Notes: generated from the sequence alone by a model not told the origin. DNA of 64,000 nt from Nitrospira sp. (GCA_005116955.1 SWDI01000002.1:609316-673315), one strand, 5' to 3'. Positions 15,844-26,073 are shown, counted from the stretch's first letter. Numbers and translations: made by a program.

Positions 15844-17118
15844 ATGTTGATTATGCTCTATTCACACGATAGCTATGGTCTCGGCCATATTCGTCGCAGC
15901 CTTGAAATCGCGACGCACCTATCCGAAAGCATCCCTGATGCATCGCTGATCATGCTGACCGGTTCCATGCAGGCTCACGCATACGCGTTGCCTGAACGCA
16001 TGGAATATATCAAACTGCCGGCGCTCACCAAGGATTCCGGCGGACAGTATTGTTCGCGACTGCTTCCGCATACGATCGATATCACTCTAAAGCTGCGTCA
16101 ACGAATCATTCTCGAGAGCGTTCGCAATCTGCGCCCCGACATCCTCTTGGTCGATAAGGCCCCGGCAGGCATACGCGGGGAACTCTTGCCCGCCCTCCAA
16201 TTTCTTAAAACCAAATCGCCTTCAACCAGAATTATATTAGGCATGCGGGACATTGAGGACCATCCCGACCATGTTCACGCGGAATGGGCCAAGTCCGGCA
16301 CTCTGCCGCTATTGAAGAATACGTACCATGCGATTTTGCTCTATGGTTCGCGCGCTATCTACGACCCAGTCAAGGAGTACGGGCTTTCATCCGGCATCGA
16401 GAAGAAACTCATTGCTTGCGGGTATGTGGGCAGAACTCAACCGGAGCTGTCTCGTGAGCGCATTCGGGAACACTTACAACTCCAGACCGACCGCTTGGTG
16501 TTGGTCACGCCTGGCGGCGGAGACGATGGTTATCCGCTCCTAAAGACCTATGTCTCAATGGTCAAAAAACGGTTTGGGTCGAAGCGCCCAGCCTTTGACA
16601 CCTTACTCGTCACCGGGCCGTTGATGGACGCCCGAAAGCGCCTCCGTCTGCAGCAAGCCGCGAATGCTGAACTGGCATTGACGGTCACTGATTTCACCCC
16701 ACGTTTGTACGAGTATCTGACCGCAGCCGATCTCGTCGTGTCCATGGGTGGATACAACACGATCGTGGAAATATTGGCAGCCAACCAACGAGGGATCATC
16801 GTGCCGCGCATCCATCCGCGTCTCGAACAATGTATCCGGGCGGAACGTCTTGCGGCCAAAGGCCTTCTCGACATGATTCACCCCACCAAGTTGAATCCTA
16901 ACAGCCTGTTCAGGGCGATCGAGCATTCCTTGCAACAGCCACGCCCTCCGCGTTCCCAGGATATCGGCATCGCGCTTGACGGTGCCGCCAATGTCTCCAG
17001 GGCCGTGAAACAATTGTTCTTGGGCGGGCAACGCGACAAGACAGGGCCTGCTCACCTTCGTCGCCCAGCAGGGTTTCATCTCGCGGCGAGTGTAGCCACA
17101 ACAGGATCGGCGGTGTAA
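15844..17118 (+). CDS. MurG-like (GT28-type) glycosyltransferase
   Basis: 424 residues, no signal peptide. The N-terminus has the GT-B nucleotide-sugar fold start, with SYGLGHIRRSLEIA as the glycine/His motif seen in MurG-like enzymes. The C-terminal half has the donor-binding region, with VTPGGGDDG and VSMGGYNT, the latter a hallmark of GT28-type C-terminal domains. It should transfer a sugar from a nucleotide donor to a growing glycan or lipid in the cytoplasm. It is the first gene of the polysaccharide locus; the next begins three bases after its stop. The same fold recurs in the N-terminal half of the fusion at 30779. Donor and acceptor are unknown. Confidence 0.82.
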   Translation: MLIMLYSHDSYGLGHIRRSLEIATHLSESIPDASLIMLTGSMQAHAYALPERMEYIKLPALTKDSGGQYCSRLLPHTIDITLKLRQRIILESVRNLRPDILLVDKAPAGIRGELLPALQFLKTKSPSTRIILGMRDIEDHPDHVHAEWAKSGTLPLLKNTYHAILLYGSRAIYDPVKEYGLSSGIEKKLIACGYVGRTQPELSRERIREHLQLQTDRLVLVTPGGGDDGYPLLKTYVSMVKKRFGSKRPAFDTLLVTGPLMDARKRLRLQQAANAELALTVTDFTPRLYEYLTAADLVVSMGGYNTIVEILAANQRGIIVPRIHPRLEQCIRAERLAAKGLLDMIHPTKLNPNSLFRAIEHSLQQPRPPRSQDIGIALDGAANVSRAVKQLFLGGQRDKTGPAHLRRPAGFHLAASVATTGSAV

Positions 17119-17121
17119 GTT

Positions 17122-19779
17122 ATGGCTCTTCAGCCATCGACCAGAAAAATCGGCTATCTCCTCAAAATCTTTCCAAAGGTTTCGGAGACGTTCATCCTGC
17201 AAGAGGTCTTGGACTTGGAAGCGTCGGGGGTGAACCTTACGATCTACGCGTTACAACACCCAACCGATCGCATCACCCATGGCCTAGCCGATCAGGTTCG
17301 AGCATCGGTCAGCTATCTACCTGACTCATTCTTGACCGTTCGACAAAGTCCCCTGTGGGCTCATGTGCGTCTATTCATTGCATCTCCTCGACGCTATCTG
17401 ACGACGGTACGGTTTTGGCTTCACACTGTAGGCCGACCATCGTGGTCGAAATTTGTCCAGGCAGGCTCATTAGCCACAGCACTTCAGGATCAGCACATCG
17501 GCCACCTCCACGTCCACTTCGCGAATGCCCCCACGAGCGTTGCAGAACTGACTCACCGCTTCACTGGAATCCCCTACAGCATGACAGGCCATGCCAAGGA
17601 CATCTTCTTGGCCGCTCCGTCGACACTCCGCCGAAAAATGCGCCATGCAGCATTCGTCGTCACGTGCACCGAACATAATCGTCGGTATCTCCAAGACGTA
17701 TCAGACAGCGACACGCCGATCCATTGTCTCTACCACGGCCTGAATCTAAATCGTTTCGATCAGCTAGGCACGAGTCACCCAGTGAGACGTGCGGCGAGTC
17801 CCACTATTGTGAGTGTGGGGCGTTTCCGAGACAAAAAAGGATTCCCCACGCTCCTCCGCGCCTGCCATCTGCTGGCCATCCGTGGCCATCACTTTTGCTG
17901 TCGCATTGTCGGATGCGGACCGCTTCAAGCCCAGCTGGAGGCCATGATTCGCGAGTTAGACCTCGAACAGGTCGTGACGTTGGTCGGACAAAAAACGCTC
18001 GAAGAAGTGGTGGAGATCTACCAAGAGGCTGACATCTTTGCCCTGCCCTGTCAGGTGTCTGAAGACGGCGATCGTGATGGCATTCCGAATGTCCTCATGG
18101 AGGCCATGGCCTGTCGGCTCCCGGTTGTGACCACAGAGGTATCCGGTATTCCTGAGCTTGTCCGGCATGATGACAATGGTTTCCTGGTCCCCCAACGAGA
18201 CCCAGAAGCGTTGGCCCTGGCCCTGGCCCCACTCATCGAGAATCCGGCGCTCCGCGAACGCCTCGGGCGAGCGGGACGCGAGACGATCGTGCAACGATTT
18301 TCGTCCAGCCAAGGCAGCCAAGGCCTCAAAGCGCTCCTTCTCAGGGAGACATCGACGGCCAACCGGGCGGACCTCTCACATGAGCTCACCCCGCTCGACC
18401 ATCCCGAGCACAGCTACGCACCCGTCTCTACGGCATCCACAGGACCAGCCAACACAATCGGCTATGTCTTGAAAGGATTCCCACGCCGATCGGAAGCGTT
18501 CATCACGAACGAGATTCTATTATTGGAACGGATGGGGCTTCAGCTTCAGCTCTTTTCTGCCTTTCAAGGCGAACCGGTTTTCACAGATGGCCGAACAAAG
18601 CCCTTGCAATCGCCGCTGACCTATCTGCCTGAAGATCATGAGCGAACGGATAGTGGATTTCCGGCATGGCTCCTCGGCAACCTTCCTCGGTATTTCCCCA
18701 GTCATCTTCGGCTGATCCGTACCGGACCGCGCCGATATCTTCGCACCGCATGGGAAGCCTGGACGCTCAGCCTACGCTGCCGAAGCACGTTTTTCTCCTG
18801 GCCGAAGAAAGTGTTCTACAAGGACTTTCTCCGTGCCGGTGCGATCGCCAGCTCCGTGCTCGATGCAGGCAACATCCGCCATCTGCACGCCCATTTTTGC
18901 CATGGGGCGACGACTATGGCCATGTTCGCCGGTCTATTGAGCGACCTCCCCTTTAGCTTTACCGCCCATGCGAAAGATATCTACTTGCCCAAACTTAATC
19001 CCGGCGATCTTCTGCACCTCAAATTGAGTCGGGCGAAGTTTGTGGTGACCTGCACTGGGGCGAACCACCATCACTTGCAGGAGGTTTCCTCACAGGGTGC
19101 ACCGATCCACACCATCTATCATGGCGTCGATACGGCTCGCTTCGCTCCCTCCGTTGATCGACAGGTTCCTCCGATTCCGACGATCCTCTCGGTCGGACGC
19201 TTTGTGGAGAAGAAAGGGTTTCCCTTCTTGATCGAGGCCTGCCGCATCATCAGAGAACATGGATTGCCGTTTTACTGCCGAATCGTCGGTGAGCCGGATG
19301 AACAGACGGATCTGGTCCAGGACCTGATTCGCCGGTATCACCTCGAACAAGAGGTTTCAATTGGCCCTGGCGTATCGCAAGAGGAACTCCGCGCGATCTA
19401 TCAGGGATCGACCATCTTTGTCCTTCCCTGTCATATCGTAGATAACGGTGATCGTGACGGGATTCCAAACGTCTTGGCGGAAGCCATGGCCTCCGGCGTC
19501 CCGGTCATTTCGACCGCAGTCTCCGGCATTCCCGAATTGATTGACGATCGATGCAACGGGCTTCTTGTCGCACCACGCGACCCAGTGGCCCTCGCCAAAG
19601 CCATCGAAGAACTGCTGGTCGACGCTGACTTCCGGAACAGTCTCGCCCAGGCAGGGCGCGAAACAATTTGCCGAATCTTCGACTCACGCGAGACAACGAG
19701 AAAACTCTTTGAGCTCTTTCAGGCAGAAACGGCTGAGGCTACCGCCCACCAGCAGGAGGCCCATGCTGCTTGCTACTAG
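17122..19779 (+). CDS. Tandem fusion of two GT4 glycosyltransferases
   Basis: 885 residues made of two complete GT-B (GT4, group 1) enzymes in one chain. Copy 1 spans about 8-415 and copy 2 about 438-870. The parallel motifs are IGYLLKIFPKVSETFI and IGYVLKGFPRRSEAFI at the starts; TGHAKDIFL and TAHAKDIYL in the N-domains; and GDRDGIPNVLMEAMA and GDRDGIPNVLAEAMA, the EX7E-type donor site, in the C-domains. A ~25-residue linker joins them. Both copies keep the donor-site motif, so both are probably active, perhaps adding two sugars in sequence. This looks like an in-frame gene duplication. It overlaps the next gene by 17 bases. Confidence 0.88.
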   Translation: MALQPSTRKIGYLLKIFPKVSETFILQEVLDLEASGVNLTIYALQHPTDRITHGLADQVRASVSYLPDSFLTVRQSPLWAHVRLFIASPRRYLTTVRFWLHTVGRPSWSKFVQAGSLATALQDQHIGHLHVHFANAPTSVAELTHRFTGIPYSMTGHAKDIFLAAPSTLRRKMRHAAFVVTCTEHNRRYLQDVSDSDTPIHCLYHGLNLNRFDQLGTSHPVRRAASPTIVSVGRFRDKKGFPTLLRACHLLAIRGHHFCCRIVGCGPLQAQLEAMIRELDLEQVVTLVGQKTLEEVVEIYQEADIFALPCQVSEDGDRDGIPNVLMEAMACRLPVVTTEVSGIPELVRHDDNGFLVPQRDPEALALALAPLIENPALRERLGRAGRETIVQRFSSSQGSQGLKALLLRETSTANRADLSHELTPLDHPEHSYAPVSTASTGPANTIGYVLKGFPRRSEAFITNEILLLERMGLQLQLFSAFQGEPVFTDGRTKPLQSPLTYLPEDHERTDSGFPAWLLGNLPRYFPSHLRLIRTGPRRYLRTAWEAWTLSLRCRSTFFSWPKKVFYKDFLRAGAIASSVLDAGNIRHLHAHFCHGATTMAMFAGLLSDLPFSFTAHAKDIYLPKLNPGDLLHLKLSRAKFVVTCTGANHHHLQEVSSQGAPIHTIYHGVDTARFAPSVDRQVPPIPTILSVGRFVEKKGFPFLIEACRIIREHGLPFYCRIVGEPDEQTDLVQDLIRRYHLEQEVSIGPGVSQEELRAIYQGSTIFVLPCHIVDNGDRDGIPNVLAEAMASGVPVISTAVSGIPELIDDRCNGLLVAPRDPVALAKAIEELLVDADFRNSLAQAGRETICRIFDSRETTRKLFELFQAETAEATAHQQEAHAACY

Positions 19780-21760
19780 TCAGCATCAGCCGTCTGCGAA
19801 GATGGATAGCCGGCATATTTTCACGACACCCTTTCGAAGGTTGACCGCAGAAGCCCTACTGCAGCATTTCCAAACCAGGCCGACGGTCCACTATTTCGCG
19901 GTTCCAGACGTGGTCGAGACGGCTCGCCCCAAAATCGATAACATCCTGGACAACCAATTTGAGTTCAACGGCGAACGACACCAGTTACCCTCATCGATCC
20001 AGTGGCTCACTAACCCCAGCAGCGACCAGGAATGGCTGATCTTGCTGCATAAGTTCTATTACGCCGTCGGGCTCGGCATGGCCTATCATGAGACAAACGA
20101 CCTTCGATATGCCGAGAAATGGGTTGCGCTGACGAGTTCGTGGATTCGCACTGTTCCTCACGACTTTCTCCCGAGCGATGTTTCCGGACGACGTATCCAG
20201 AATTGGATTTTCGCCCACTACTATTTCCTGAGCACCGGACAGTCGGGCTGCATCACGCCCGAGTTCTATCGTTCTTTCTTGGAGTCTCTGCACCACCAGG
20301 TTTCGTACCTTCGAGACCATGTCACCCCGGCTCGAAATCACCGAACATTGGAACTCTGCGCGATCTTCTTGGCAGCCGTCGTGTTTCCAGAATTCGTCGA
20401 ATCTTCAGAATGGCTGAGTTGGTCTAAAGACGAACTGGTGAAAAATATTCACTCCGATCTCCTGCCCGACGGGGTCCACTGCGAACAATCCACCGACTAC
20501 CACCATCTGGTGCTCAAGAATTACCTCTGGATCAAGAAGCTTGCCCTCCTCAACCAGATCGAAATGCCGGCGGAGTTTGATCTGCTCGTGAAGAAGGCCT
20601 TGGAGTTTTCACTCTATTCCCACAGGCCTGACGGTATCATCCCCGCGCTCAGTGACGGCGATAGCCGCTGCTTCTTGGATCTCTTACAGCAAGGCTACGA
20701 ACTGTATGGCGGAGAGGACCTCCTCTATGTCGCATCACGAGGGGCACAGGGGCAGCCTCCGGTCAGCCGCTCAAAAGGATTTCCCCACGCGGGTTACTAC
20801 GTGTTGCGAAGCGGCTGGGGCGACCAGACCGAAGCGTATCAGGACGAACGCTACTTGATCTTCGACTGCGGCCCGTTGGGCGTTGGGAATCATGGGCATT
20901 TGGATCTGCTCAACTTCGAAGCCTATGCCTACGGCACACCGCTCATCATGGATCCAGGGCGCTACATCTATGATGAATCAGGACCGGTCAATTGGCGTGT
21001 CCGCTTTCGCGGCACTGCGGCTCACAACACCGTGCTGGTGAATGGACGGAATCAAACTCGGTATGAATGGAAAAAGAATCGGTTCAAGATTTCCGGCCCT
21101 GAGCCGGACCGAGAGATCAAGGCGTTCATCCATAAGCCCGGGCTCGACTATCTGCATGGGGTCGCCCGGAGTCATGAATACCCCGTGGTTCACGAGCGGA
21201 AGGTGCTGTTCATCAACAGGGAATACTGGGTGATTGTTGACCTCTTGAGAGCCACCGAGTCCCATACCTACGACCTGTTGTTCCACCTGTCGCCTCCGGC
21301 GCAGGATCGGGTCTCGGTCATGGTGTCGGACGACACACTGTCGATCCATTCGCCGCAACTTATTCTCGCTCAGCCTCTCATTCCGAACGTGCGCCCTTCT
21401 ATTCAAGAAGGCTTTGTGTCCCGCATGTATGGTGAAAAACAGTGCGCGCCGATCGTGCGGCTGACTCAACACGACTCAAGCACATGCTTCCTCACCGTAC
21501 TGTATCCCTACAAGGGCGACGAACCGTTCATCTCCGTTGAGACGCCGGAACCTGATCGAGGGCCTCAGGCTCTCTTCTTGGGCGACCGAGCGTCGGCGCG
21601 CATCACGATTGCGCAGAATGGACGACAGTATCGTGATGAGCTTTTGTTCGCTGACCAGACCGACTTGGAGCACGGAATGTCTGGAGCCTCCCCCACCAGT
21701 CATGTGCGCATTTTGCGCAAGGACCTGGACGGTCGCCTCTTATTTCAGTATCAGGCCTGA
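19763..21760 (+). CDS. Heparinase II/III family protein (polysaccharide lyase type), copy 1
   Basis: 665 residues from the ATG at 19763, preceded by CAGGAGG; the start overlaps the end of the GT fusion. The N-terminal half is the alpha-toroid domain with NHRTLE (His193), then TDYHHLVLKNY; the C-terminal half is the heparinase II/III beta-sandwich with GNHGHLD (His377/His379) and DPGRYIYDE. These His and Tyr residues correspond to catalytic or metal sites of heparinase II and alginate lyase relatives. There is no signal peptide, unlike secreted degradative lyases, so it probably acts in the cytoplasm during synthesis. The adjacent gene is a divergent copy. Activity could be lyase or epimerase-like; the uronate-containing substrate is inference. 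Confidence 0.85.
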   Translation: MLLATSQHQPSAKMDSRHIFTTPFRRLTAEALLQHFQTRPTVHYFAVPDVVETARPKIDNILDNQFEFNGERHQLPSSIQWLTNPSSDQEWLILLHKFYYAVGLGMAYHETNDLRYAEKWVALTSSWIRTVPHDFLPSDVSGRRIQNWIFAHYYFLSTGQSGCITPEFYRSFLESLHHQVSYLRDHVTPARNHRTLELCAIFLAAVVFPEFVESSEWLSWSKDELVKNIHSDLLPDGVHCEQSTDYHHLVLKNYLWIKKLALLNQIEMPAEFDLLVKKALEFSLYSHRPDGIIPALSDGDSRCFLDLLQQGYELYGGEDLLYVASRGAQGQPPVSRSKGFPHAGYYVLRSGWGDQTEAYQDERYLIFDCGPLGVGNHGHLDLLNFEAYAYGTPLIMDPGRYIYDESGPVNWRVRFRGTAAHNTVLVNGRNQTRYEWKKNRFKISGPEPDREIKAFIHKPGLDYLHGVARSHEYPVVHERKVLFINREYWVIVDLLRATESHTYDLLFHLSPPAQDRVSVMVSDDTLSIHSPQLILAQPLIPNVRPSIQEGFVSRMYGEKQCAPIVRLTQHDSSTCFLTVLYPYKGDEPFISVETPEPDRGPQALFLGDRASARITIAQNGRQYRDELLFADQTDLEHGMSGASPTSHVRILRKDLDGRLLFQYQA

Positions 21761-21763
21761 ATC

Positions 21764-23959
21764 ATGATGGACCCTACTGCAACCGAGAGAACTCCGTTTG
21801 TTCCCCATTACAACCTCCCCGTGTTGTCTCGCGCTCCAACGTGGGCCCCGCGTTCCTTCTTGCAAGAGCCCTATGCTTCTCTGTCACCAGATCTATTGCT
21901 CAAGTACTTCCAAACACGGAACAGTCCCCTGTATTTCCCTCTATCACACGGCAACTCCGAACATGTGAAGCGCGCCGATAATATCTTGAGGAACGAGTTT
22001 GCTTTTAATAACGAGACCCACCAGTTGCCCGATCCTTTCGACTGGAAAGTGAACCCCAGTCGAGACGTCGAGTGGCTGATTCTTCTGCATAAATTTTATT
22101 ACGTTAGAGATCTTGCTCTTGCGTATGAGTATACGAGAGAGGAACGATATACCCACAAATGGGTGGCGTTGGTCTCGACATGGATCAGCGAAGTGCCCGA
22201 CGGTTTCATCGACAGCCAAGTGACCGGCAGACGATTGCAGCAATGGCTGCTCGCCTATCATTACTTTATCCCTGCCCGGCAGTCCGCTGCGATCACCTCG
22301 CAGTTTGTTGTTGAGTTTCTCCGATCAATTCATGCGCAGACTCGCTACTTGTGCGACCATCTGACCACCGAGGGGAATCACCGCACCATCGAGCTGTACG
22401 CTATTTTCTTAGTGGCAGTGGTCTTTCCCGAATTGCGCGATGCCATGTGGTTCCTGGACTTTGCAAAACAGGAACTACTCAAGAACATGGAGCAAGACCT
22501 CCTGGAGGATGGTGTCCAGCGCGAATTATCCACCGACTACCACCATACCGTACTCAAAAACTATTTGCGCGTGAAGGAACTCGCAGTTCTGAACCAGGTC
22601 ACGCTACCGCCGCGATTCGATGAGCTGGTCGAGAGAGCATTGAACTTCTCCATGTATGTCCATAAGCCGGATGGGTTGATCCCAGCCATCAACGATGGAG
22701 ACAGCAACAGTTATCTCTCTCTCCTGACAAAAGCCCACTCATACTACCCCAATGAACATCGACTGTATGTCGTTTCAAAAGGCAAGAAAGGAACACCCCC
22801 GCCTGAACGGTATAAGGCGTTTCCAACAAGCGGCTACTATGTACTCCGTGGGAGCTGGGTCAATGAACCGTACGAAAATGGGTTGTATCTGTTGTTCGAC
22901 TGCGGACCTCTCGGATTCGGCAGTCATGGACACTATGACCTGCTGAGTTTCGAAATGGCTGCCTTCGGCCGTTCGCTCATTGTCGACCCGGGAAGGTATA
23001 CGTACAGCGAAGACAGCGCGGATGGAATCAACTGGCGCCGGATCTTCAAAGGTACGGCCTACCACAATACCGTCGTCGTGGATGGTAAAGACCAGAGCCC
23101 CTATCGAAAAGGACAGCCGATTGGTCATGAGCCGGAGCCAGCCGTCAAAACATTCGCTACTGCGGATGGGTTTGCTTTCATTCATGCGCAAGTCGTCAGC
23201 CCTGAATACCCGGTTGTTCATGAGCGCATCCTCATATTCGCTTTGTCAGAGTATTGGATCATCACGGACGTGTTACGGGCCGACGAAGAACATCAATATG
23301 ACCTTCATTTTCACTTGCCCCCAAGAGCAATGGGCCAAACCACACTTTCTAAGGAGGAGAACACCACATGCGTGTCTTCTCCCAATCTCGTCATCGCTCA
23401 GCCGACATCATCTGAGATTCACATCGATCTGTTAGAGGGGTTCGTCTCTTCGCAGTATGGAGAAAAACAGCCGGCGCCGATTCTTCGCTCTTCAAAGAAA
23501 GCCGCCGGCTCGACCTGCTTTCATACCGTATTGTACCCCTTCCACGCGACGCAGCCAGACCTCACCGTCCAGCAGCTGTTAGTCAGCGACCAGTATGGCC
23601 GGTGCTCTCCTGAAGGAGCCACAGCACTTCAAATTACGATTCGCTCGGAGTCGACTACATACTCTGACCATCTGTTCATCGCGCACCAGCACTCCCAACA
23701 CATGTATCAGTTTGAGGACATCGCGTGTAGGAGCCAGATGCTGTTCCTACGAAGAGACGGTGCCGGCCATATCATCAACTTGCAAGCCGAAGGCTTGGAG
23801 TATCTTCGGATCGGGTCCAACCAACTGATGAATGGGACTCGACCGCCGAGGCGAGTGAGTTATGGAGCGAAGCGCGTTCTGCACGACACGTTGGATAAAT
23901 CAGAGGAGAGATTCACCGATCCAGTCGACGCATTAACCCACTTGCTCAACGAGCCCTGA
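21764..23959 (+). CDS. Heparinase II/III family protein, copy 2
   Basis: 731 residues; starts three bases after copy 1. Same architecture: alpha-toroid domain with NHRTIE (His206) and TDYHHTVLKNYL, then the beta-sandwich with GSHGHYD (His388/His390) and DPGRYTYSE. An extra ~50-residue C-terminal tail distinguishes it from copy 1. No signal peptide is present. Its close co-linearity with copy 1 shows tandem duplication followed by divergence, which suggests the two act on different linkages or form a heteromer. The following gene begins directly after its stop codon, so the pair is embedded in one operon with transferases and kinases. Confidence 0.85.
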   Translation: MMDPTATERTPFVPHYNLPVLSRAPTWAPRSFLQEPYASLSPDLLLKYFQTRNSPLYFPLSHGNSEHVKRADNILRNEFAFNNETHQLPDPFDWKVNPSRDVEWLILLHKFYYVRDLALAYEYTREERYTHKWVALVSTWISEVPDGFIDSQVTGRRLQQWLLAYHYFIPARQSAAITSQFVVEFLRSIHAQTRYLCDHLTTEGNHRTIELYAIFLVAVVFPELRDAMWFLDFAKQELLKNMEQDLLEDGVQRELSTDYHHTVLKNYLRVKELAVLNQVTLPPRFDELVERALNFSMYVHKPDGLIPAINDGDSNSYLSLLTKAHSYYPNEHRLYVVSKGKKGTPPPERYKAFPTSGYYVLRGSWVNEPYENGLYLLFDCGPLGFGSHGHYDLLSFEMAAFGRSLIVDPGRYTYSEDSADGINWRRIFKGTAYHNTVVVDGKDQSPYRKGQPIGHEPEPAVKTFATADGFAFIHAQVVSPEYPVVHERILIFALSEYWIITDVLRADEEHQYDLHFHLPPRAMGQTTLSKEENTTCVSSPNLVIAQPTSSEIHIDLLEGFVSSQYGEKQPAPILRSSKKAAGSTCFHTVLYPFHATQPDLTVQQLLVSDQYGRCSPEGATALQITIRSESTTYSDHLFIAHQHSQHMYQFEDIACRSQMLFLRRDGAGHIINLQAEGLEYLRIGSNQLMNGTRPPRRVSYGAKRVLHDTLDKSEERFTDPVDALTHLLNEP

Positions 23960-25333
23960 GTGACCAACGCAAATACGAAGATGATGAACGATCCACAATT
24001 CCCCCATCTCGAGGCGGCCTTAGAACCTGCACGGATACAGAACTTGCTGCAGCTCGCGCTGCTGAGTCCACACAGCAACGATCGCCAAGAATACGTCGTC
24101 GATGCGTGCCTCATTGGGGAGAAACGCTATAAACCTGGAAAGAGCTGCGTTCTCTCGTATGATCTGCACTTGCGCAATAAAGGGACTGGCTCCTCCCGCG
24201 TGCAGGTCGTCTCAGCGCGGCTCTGTCGGCCAACGGAGGGTCTGCCGGAATTTCATCAAGCAAACCGGCGGAAGCTGTCACTCACCCCAGGGCTTGAGCC
24301 ACTAGGCTATCTGCCCGAGACGGAAATGGTCGTATGGACGTTTCCCAATGATCGTAAGCTGACCGCTCTTCCACAGTTGTTGGATGCTCAGTATCTTACC
24401 GCCTATCTCGCTCCCAAACTGGAGGCAATGGGCCTGGATCATTCCTGCAAGATCATAGCCATCGATCCGGAAATCTTGCACTACCTACCCGAACGATCAT
24501 GCATGATCCGCTATCACGTGACGATACAGTTCTACTCGACCGGAGTTCGTTCGGTGGTGATCATCTACGGGAAGACCTATCGCGATGATAGCGGTGCCGA
24601 GACCTATTCGGTTATGCGCCAATTGGCGAAGCAGTTTCCAGGAACCGCGATTCCCCTTGCATATGACCAGGAATTGAGGACCCTTTGGCAATCACATGTG
24701 CCCGGAGAATCGCTCGTTTGGGAGATGCTGGAGCCAGATGGGCCTCTGAGTGTTCTCCACGCAATGGGACAGTGTCTTGCAGAATTTCATAGCTGCCACG
24801 TACAGACCTCCAGTCGATTTGGACTGCCAGATATCGAAGGATCTCTTCGAGAGACGATCGAAGTGGCTCGCCGAACCTATCCTGGAATGACAAACCGAAT
24901 CCAATCCATCGTCAACAGGCTGCTGACACGGCGCAACTCCATCGGTTGGTCGAATCAGCCGGTCACACCGATTCATCGTGATCTAAAAATGAGCAATTTT
25001 CTGATCGACAGTGAGAAACTCCGACTGATCGACATGGACTGCGTCTCCACCGGCGACCCCCTGACGGACATCGCCAGCCTCATCACCAACCTTCATCTCA
25101 ATGGAATCCGTGCAGGAAATAGCAACCGGAGCACCAGCGCAATCGTAGAGGCTTTTCGTTCGGCCTATACAGAAGCGGTTTCTCATGCCGTGTCCGTACC
25201 ACATCTCAACTGGTACACGGCTGCAGCCTTTATCCACGAGAGCACACGCAGGAGCATACGGCAGTTGGACACCGAGCGATTGAAGCACGTTGGCGAATAT
25301 CTAGAGTTAAGTGAATACTATTTGTCTGTTTAA
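23960..25333 (+). CDS. Aminoglycoside-phosphotransferase-like kinase, copy 1
   Basis: 457 residues. The GTG at 23960 follows the previous stop directly; an ATG at 23981 is an alternative. The C-terminal domain (about 255-420) has the APH/choline-kinase signature: IHRDLKMSNF with catalytic Asp341, then LRLIDMDCV as the metal-binding Asp motif. The N-terminal ~200 residues include a beta-rich region with 'KPGKSCVLSYDL', unusual for a plain APH fold. In a glycan locus such kinases most likely phosphorylate a sugar or a glycan end (maltokinase and sugar 1-kinases share the fold), rather than an antibiotic. A second copy is encoded at 29376. The substrate cannot be read from sequence. Confidence 0.8.
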   Translation: MTNANTKMMNDPQFPHLEAALEPARIQNLLQLALLSPHSNDRQEYVVDACLIGEKRYKPGKSCVLSYDLHLRNKGTGSSRVQVVSARLCRPTEGLPEFHQANRRKLSLTPGLEPLGYLPETEMVVWTFPNDRKLTALPQLLDAQYLTAYLAPKLEAMGLDHSCKIIAIDPEILHYLPERSCMIRYHVTIQFYSTGVRSVVIIYGKTYRDDSGAETYSVMRQLAKQFPGTAIPLAYDQELRTLWQSHVPGESLVWEMLEPDGPLSVLHAMGQCLAEFHSCHVQTSSRFGLPDIEGSLRETIEVARRTYPGMTNRIQSIVNRLLTRRNSIGWSNQPVTPIHRDLKMSNFLIDSEKLRLIDMDCVSTGDPLTDIASLITNLHLNGIRAGNSNRSTSAIVEAFRSAYTEAVSHAVSVPHLNWYTAAAFIHESTRRSIRQLDTERLKHVGEYLELSEYYLSV

Positions 25334-25344
25334 CAAGTCGCTTC

Positions 25345-26073
25345 ATGATGGACACGCAACAGACTATGATTTCTCAGACAATCAGGCCCGAGCACCATCC
25401 ACATCGAGTGTTTCTCGCTAGACACGGACAGAGTGCGTCAAATTGCGAAGGGCGTATTGCAGGGCAGATGAATCCCCCGTTAACCGAGAAGGGGCAACGG
25501 CAAGCACTCCGTTTATCAACGGTTCTCCAGGACATACGTCTGACTAAAATAGTGACCAGCTCTTTGAGTAGGTCGATTGAAACGGCGAAGCCAACAGCTG
25601 AGCGACAGGGGCTCACGGTCTGTTCTCTGGCGGGGATCAACGAGATCTCTTTCGGCATTCTAGAAGGCCGATTACGTCACGATCTCGATCACGATTCCCA
25701 GAACCTCTTAGACCAATGGACGAGGGACAAGGCCAACTTCAGGATTCCAAGTGGTGAAAACCTGATCGATGTTCGAAGACGCGCCATCCCGGCTTTGTCG
25801 AGAGTGTTTAGGGAGAACCCGGGTGACAACATCCTTATCGTGGGACATCGCCACACGAATCTTGTGATACTCAGCGCCTTGCTCGGGTGGAACCTCCACT
25901 CCATCAAGGACACCACAATTCAAAGTAAGTACGTATACGAGCTTCACCTCGTCCCAACTCCACGCATCTATACCATCTGCCTGACAGGAGAGGCACGCGG
26001 TAGGCGGCTTGAAGGGTTTCTCAGTGGGGATGCCGCGATGAGTTCTTACAAAGAGCGCGGCCTAGGATCATGA
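25345..26073 (+). CDS. Histidine phosphatase (phosphoglycerate-mutase-like)
   Basis: 242 residues with the RHG motif (LARHGQSASN, catalytic His27), the second-site GINEISFGILEGR region, and the VGHRHTN motif carrying the second conserved His. The middle shows the usual LTEKGQRQAL start. It should remove phosphate from a small phospho-ester. Placed between two APH-like kinases in a glycan locus, a sugar-phosphate is a reasonable guess. It starts 12 bases after the preceding kinase gene. The C-terminal ~35 residues extend past the usual family end. No signal peptide, so cytoplasmic. Confidence 0.85.
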   Translation: MMDTQQTMISQTIRPEHHPHRVFLARHGQSASNCEGRIAGQMNPPLTEKGQRQALRLSTVLQDIRLTKIVTSSLSRSIETAKPTAERQGLTVCSLAGINEISFGILEGRLRHDLDHDSQNLLDQWTRDKANFRIPSGENLIDVRRRAIPALSRVFRENPGDNILIVGHRHTNLVILSALLGWNLHSIKDTTIQSKYVYELHLVPTPRIYTICLTGEARGRRLEGFLSGDAAMSSYKERGLGS

